Shown here: one piece after another, positions 6,902-9,076 of the stretch
Numbering within the stretch: position 1 is the stretch's first letter
Layout of the letters: each line of letters begins with the position of its first letter
Assembly: GCA_003233025.1 (NCBI GenBank)
Contig: QIKS01000050.1
Coordinates: forward strand, 1-9,076
Direction of reading: 5' to 3'
DNA from: Hellea balneolensis
GTDB lineage: Bacteria > Pseudomonadota > Alphaproteobacteria > Caulobacterales > Maricaulaceae
Length of the DNA: 9,076 nucleotides
Notes under the pieces: generated by a model
Database searches by the model: none
What the model was told of the DNA's origin: nothing
The model's input: only the letters and a program-made list of their open reading frames with translations
Position numbers and translations under genes: made by a program

Positions 6902-7822
6902 TTAAATCCCCAATTTCCGCGCCAGAGCTTTTGCCAGTTTTTGAGCGCCTTTGTTTTCGCCGCCCCTTCCTTCCGCAAAAGGCAGGTAGAGATAGGGCTC
7001 GATGAGTTCCAGTTCGATGAGGCGTAGACGGCCTGTGTCGTCGCGGAGCAGGTCGACGCGGGCATAGAGCGGGGTGAAATCGAGAACATCGAGCACGGCG
7101 CGGGCCTGGGCCCGCTCGGTCTGGGTCGGGATATAGGCGCTTTCGCGACCGCCGTAAATTGATTGCACCCGGTAATCCCCGCCCTTGGGCCGCTTGACCA
7201 AAGCGTGGGAAAATGTGTCGCTAAAATACAGGAATGAATATTCGCCCTCACTGGTGACACTGTTTAAAAACGGCTGGATTAGCGCGCCCTGTGGCGGCAA
7301 TTGGTCTTTGTCCGGGAACGGGTCGCAACTGTCATACAGGGCTTGCCGCCAAGCGGCGCCGCCGACTTCTGGCTTGATGACCACCTTGTCCGCCCCCAGT
7401 TTTTCCATGGCCCTGTGTACGCGGTCTTGCGAGATTTTATCGAGGGTAATCGTTGGAATGATCAGGGCGCCAAGACGGCCCAGCTCTTCCAGATAAGATT
7501 TATTGGCATTCCATTTTAGCACGTCAAACCGGTTAAACAATCTTGTATGCGCCTCCACTTGCGCCATGGCTGTGAGAAATTCTTCCTCATTGCCTTCATA
7601 ATAATCCCAGACGAAAAGAGGCAGCATAGCATCACAATCGTGGGCGAGCGCCGGAGCCTCGCGCCAATTTAGCAGGGTTAGATCCATGCCGTGTTTTGCA
7701 AAGGCGGGGATCAGCTTTCCCATTTGCTCGTCAAGCTCGAATACGTCTTGGCGCGGCGCTGTGCTGCCGGGCAACATATTGCCGGAGGCCAGAATGGCGA
7801 TTTGTTTACGGGCCTTGGTCAT
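6902..7822 (-). CDS. ATP-grasp family ligase, DcsG/GshB-like
   Basis: A 306-residue protein. The N-terminal alpha-beta domain (KQIAILASGNMLPGS, to about residue 90) precedes the ATP-grasp fold: FNRFDVLKWNANKSYLEEL (97-115), the nucleotide-binding strand DKVVIKPEVGGAAW (145-158), LIQPFL (181-186) before Glu192 and Glu194, the GDYRVQSIYGG loop (215-225), and the metal-binding YARVDLLRDD (253-262) and IELELIEP (269-276). This order matches the group holding glutathione synthetase GshB and the cycloserine enzyme DcsG, which join a carboxylate to an amine or similar nucleophile using ATP. The substrate cannot be named: no cycloserine or glutathione partner gene is nearby. An upstream TTG at 7903 and ATG at 7861 are in frame, but family alignment favours the ATG at 7822, which has only a weak ribosome site. 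It is divergent from the kinase and convergent with the Trypco2-like gene. Confidence 0.85.
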   Translation of the reverse strand: MTKARKQIAILASGNMLPGSTAPRQDVFELDEQMGKLIPAFAKHGMDLTLLNWREAPALAHDCDAMLPLFVWDYYEGNEEEFLTAMAQVEAHTRLFNRFDVLKWNANKSYLEELGRLGALIIPTITLDKISQDRVHRAMEKLGADKVVIKPEVGGAAWRQALYDSCDPFPDKDQLPPQGALIQPFLNSVTSEGEYSFLYFSDTFSHALVKRPKGGDYRVQSIYGGRESAYIPTQTERAQARAVLDVLDFTPLYARVDLLRDDTGRLRLIELELIEPYLYLPFAEGRGGENKGAQKLAKALARKLGI

Positions 7823-7844
7823 GCCTGTCTGGTAGAGGGTTTTG

Positions 7845-7852
7845 GTTATAAT
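7845..7852. promoter_or_regulatory. Near-symmetrical -10 element between divergent ATP-grasp and kinase genes
   Basis: TATAAT at 7847-7852 is a perfect plus-strand -10 box about 72 bases before the kinase ATG. The reverse complement of 7845-7850 is TATAAC, a good minus-strand -10 placed about 22 bases before the ATP-grasp ATG. The shared core TTATAA is its own complement. No convincing -35 box is seen on either side, so the call rests on the -10 and its position. Confidence 0.4.
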
Positions 7853-7923
7853 GAAAAGCATAAACGGCTTGCTTTTTTGTCGCCCTTCCCCTATCGCCTG
7901 CAAAACTTTAAACAGGTGGAATT

Positions 7924-8916
7924 ATGAATACGAATATTGATGTCTTGGGGATTGGCAATGCGATTATGGATGTGATTGCCCCGGTTGGCGATCAAGTGTT
8001 GAGCGCTGAAAATATCACCAAAGGCGGCATGACCCTGATCGACGAGCCCCGCGCTTTACACCTGCATAAAGTGCTCAAGATTTCCGCCAAAAACCCGGTT
8101 GAGGTGGCGGGCGGCTCCGGCGCCAACACCATTGCCGGCATTGCGGCGCTAGGGGTAAGCGCCGCCTATATTGGCAAGGTCGCCAATGATCGTCTCGGGG
8201 CGCGCTTTACCAAAAGCCTGCAAGCGGGCGGCGTAAGCGCCGATACTGTGCCGCTTAAAAACGGAGCCGCCACGGCCCGCTGTTTGATCGCGGTGACGCC
8301 GGACGGCGAGCGTTCCATGAGCACATTTTTAGGGGCTAATACGTCTTTTGGCCCTAAAGACATTGATCCTGACACCGTCCGCGCCGCGCGCGTCACATAT
8401 ATGGAAGGTTATTTGTTTGACACACAAGACCAAAAAGCCGCCTTCGTCAAAGCCGCCGAAATCGCCGCAGCGGCCGGGCGGCAAGTGTCCCTGACTTTAT
8501 CGGACGCATTTTGTGTTGATCGTCACCGCGCCGCCTTCCGCCAGCTTGTGGATAACCATGTGGATACCCTGTTTGCCAATGAGGCAGAATTGCTGTCGCT
8601 CTGTGAAACCGAAAACTTGAACGCCGCCTTTGGTTTTCTTAAGAAAACAGGGACAATTGCTTGCGTCACCCGCAGTGAAAAAGGCTCTGTGATCATCGAA
8701 AACGGAGAGGCGCATACGGTCAAGGCCGTGCCTGTGGATAAAGTCGTCGACACCACGGGTGCCGGCGATCAATATGCGGCAGGTGTTCTGGCCGGACGGG
8801 CACTCGGCCTAAGCTGGCCCGACGCCGGACACCTTGGCTCTCTCTGCGCCGCCGAAGTCATCTCACATTACGGCGCAAGGCCCGAAACCAGCATTCACAA
8901 ATTGGCAATTGGCTAG
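7924..8916 (+). CDS. PfkB-family carbohydrate/nucleoside kinase, adenosine kinase type
   Basis: A 330-residue cytoplasmic kinase that transfers the ATP gamma-phosphate to a sugar or nucleoside hydroxyl. The N-terminal strand DVLGIGNAIMDVI carries the substrate-binding Asp. The first PfkB signature region is VAGGSGANTIAGIAALG (61-77), then YIGKVANDRLGARF, and the NEAEL motif at 219-223 for ATP-Mg binding. The second signature is DTTGAGDQYAAGVLAG (276-291), with the anion hole GAGD and catalytic base Asp282. Length and motifs are those of proteobacterial proteins annotated as adenosine kinase, though ribokinase or fructokinase activity cannot be excluded from sequence alone. AGGTGG at 7914-7919 supports the ATG. 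The gene has its own -10 box in the divergent promoter region, and its stop overlaps the stop of a converging gene in one CTAG. Confidence 0.9.
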   Translation: MNTNIDVLGIGNAIMDVIAPVGDQVLSAENITKGGMTLIDEPRALHLHKVLKISAKNPVEVAGGSGANTIAGIAALGVSAAYIGKVANDRLGARFTKSLQAGGVSADTVPLKNGAATARCLIAVTPDGERSMSTFLGANTSFGPKDIDPDTVRAARVTYMEGYLFDTQDQKAAFVKAAEIAAAAGRQVSLTLSDAFCVDRHRAAFRQLVDNHVDTLFANEAELLSLCETENLNAAFGFLKKTGTIACVTRSEKGSVIIENGEAHTVKAVPVDKVVDTTGAGDQYAAGVLAGRALGLSWPDAGHLGSLCAAEVISHYGARPETSIHKLAIG

Positions 8917-9076
8917 AGAAGCCCGTCAATTTCGTCCAAATCATCGTCGCTTAAGATTTGACTGCCCGTAAACAGGGTAGCTGGGACGGGGCCGTCAATT
9001 TCCAGCACCCGGCGCATATGGTCGCGGGTCATGCGGGCCAAAGTGGCGGGCTTTGATATACGCACATGATAAAGCG
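8913..9076 (-). CDS. C-terminal end of an unrecognised protein (5' end outside window)
   Basis: The minus-strand frame is open from the right edge to a TAG at 8915-8913, giving the last 53 residues or so of a gene that starts beyond the window. The visible end reads LYHVRISKPATLARMTRDHM, then RRVLEIDGPVPATLFTGSQI, then a strongly acidic tail LSDDDLDEIDGLL. I do not recognise the family, and no domain can be assigned. Coding is supported by the open frame, codon use like the neighbouring kinase, and a tail-to-tail stop placement that leaves no unused DNA. A chance frame of this length is possible, so the call is moderate. Confidence 0.55.
   Translation of the reverse strand, partial: LYHVRISKPATLARMTRDHMRRVLEIDGPVPATLFTGSQILSDDDLDEIDGLL

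Noticed and set aside
8633..8648. Perfect 16-base palindrome GTTTTCTTAAGAAAAC
   Set aside because: It lies inside the kinase coding region and is explained by the codons for Gly-Phe-Leu-Lys-Lys-Thr; no T-tract follows and nothing suggests an operator or terminator there.
1..9076. CRISPR arrays, tRNA or rRNA genes, insertion-sequence ends and attachment-site repeats
   Set aside because: No regularly spaced repeats, cloverleaf-like segments, transposase frames or flanking direct repeats around the AT-rich bicistron were seen by eye.

Overview
The window looks like chromosomal DNA from a Gram-negative bacterium, most likely an alphaproteobacterium. The grounds are a short-linker FtsK of alphaproteobacterial style, an adenosine-kinase-like PfkB kinase, two outer-membrane-type lipoprotein signals, and core genes of roughly 55-57% GC (hand counts of single 60-base lines). 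Taxonomy is inferred from gene style, not from a marker gene.

Left part (1-2430): a minus-strand pair encodes two lipoproteins. The first (654-1454) is a tandem dimeric alpha-beta barrel (DUF1330-like) protein. The second (1-657, running off the left edge) is a COG4798-like SAM methyltransferase. Their stop and start overlap as ATGA. A LysR-type regulator (1561-2430) is divergent from them. It has no ribosome binding site, and a perfect 7-4-7 palindrome ends exactly at its ATG and overlaps a plausible -10 box, so it may have a leaderless, autoregulated transcript.

Centre (2521-4887): ftsK, the DNA translocase of the divisome, complete with four N-terminal membrane segments, motor and winged-helix gamma domain. 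It begins at TTG.

Accessory bicistron (5003-6885): two exported or membrane-anchored proteins in visibly AT-richer DNA (33% and 40% GC in the lines counted). The first is a subtilisin-fold protein that keeps an I9-like prodomain, the oxyanion Asn and the GTSM serine block, but lacks the segment that normally carries the catalytic Asp and His. The second, 17 bases downstream, has an N-terminal membrane anchor and what I read as two tandem Trypco2 (trypsin-co-occurring) domains. A Trypco2-type module beside a degenerate serine peptidase, both outside the cytoplasm, is the best candidate here for an undescribed system.

Right part (6902-9076): a minus-strand ATP-grasp ligase (DcsG/GshB-like) is divergent from a PfkB/adenosine kinase, with a near-symmetrical -10 element between them. 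The kinase converges on the C-terminal end of an unrecognised minus-strand gene, and both stop codons sit in a single CTAG.
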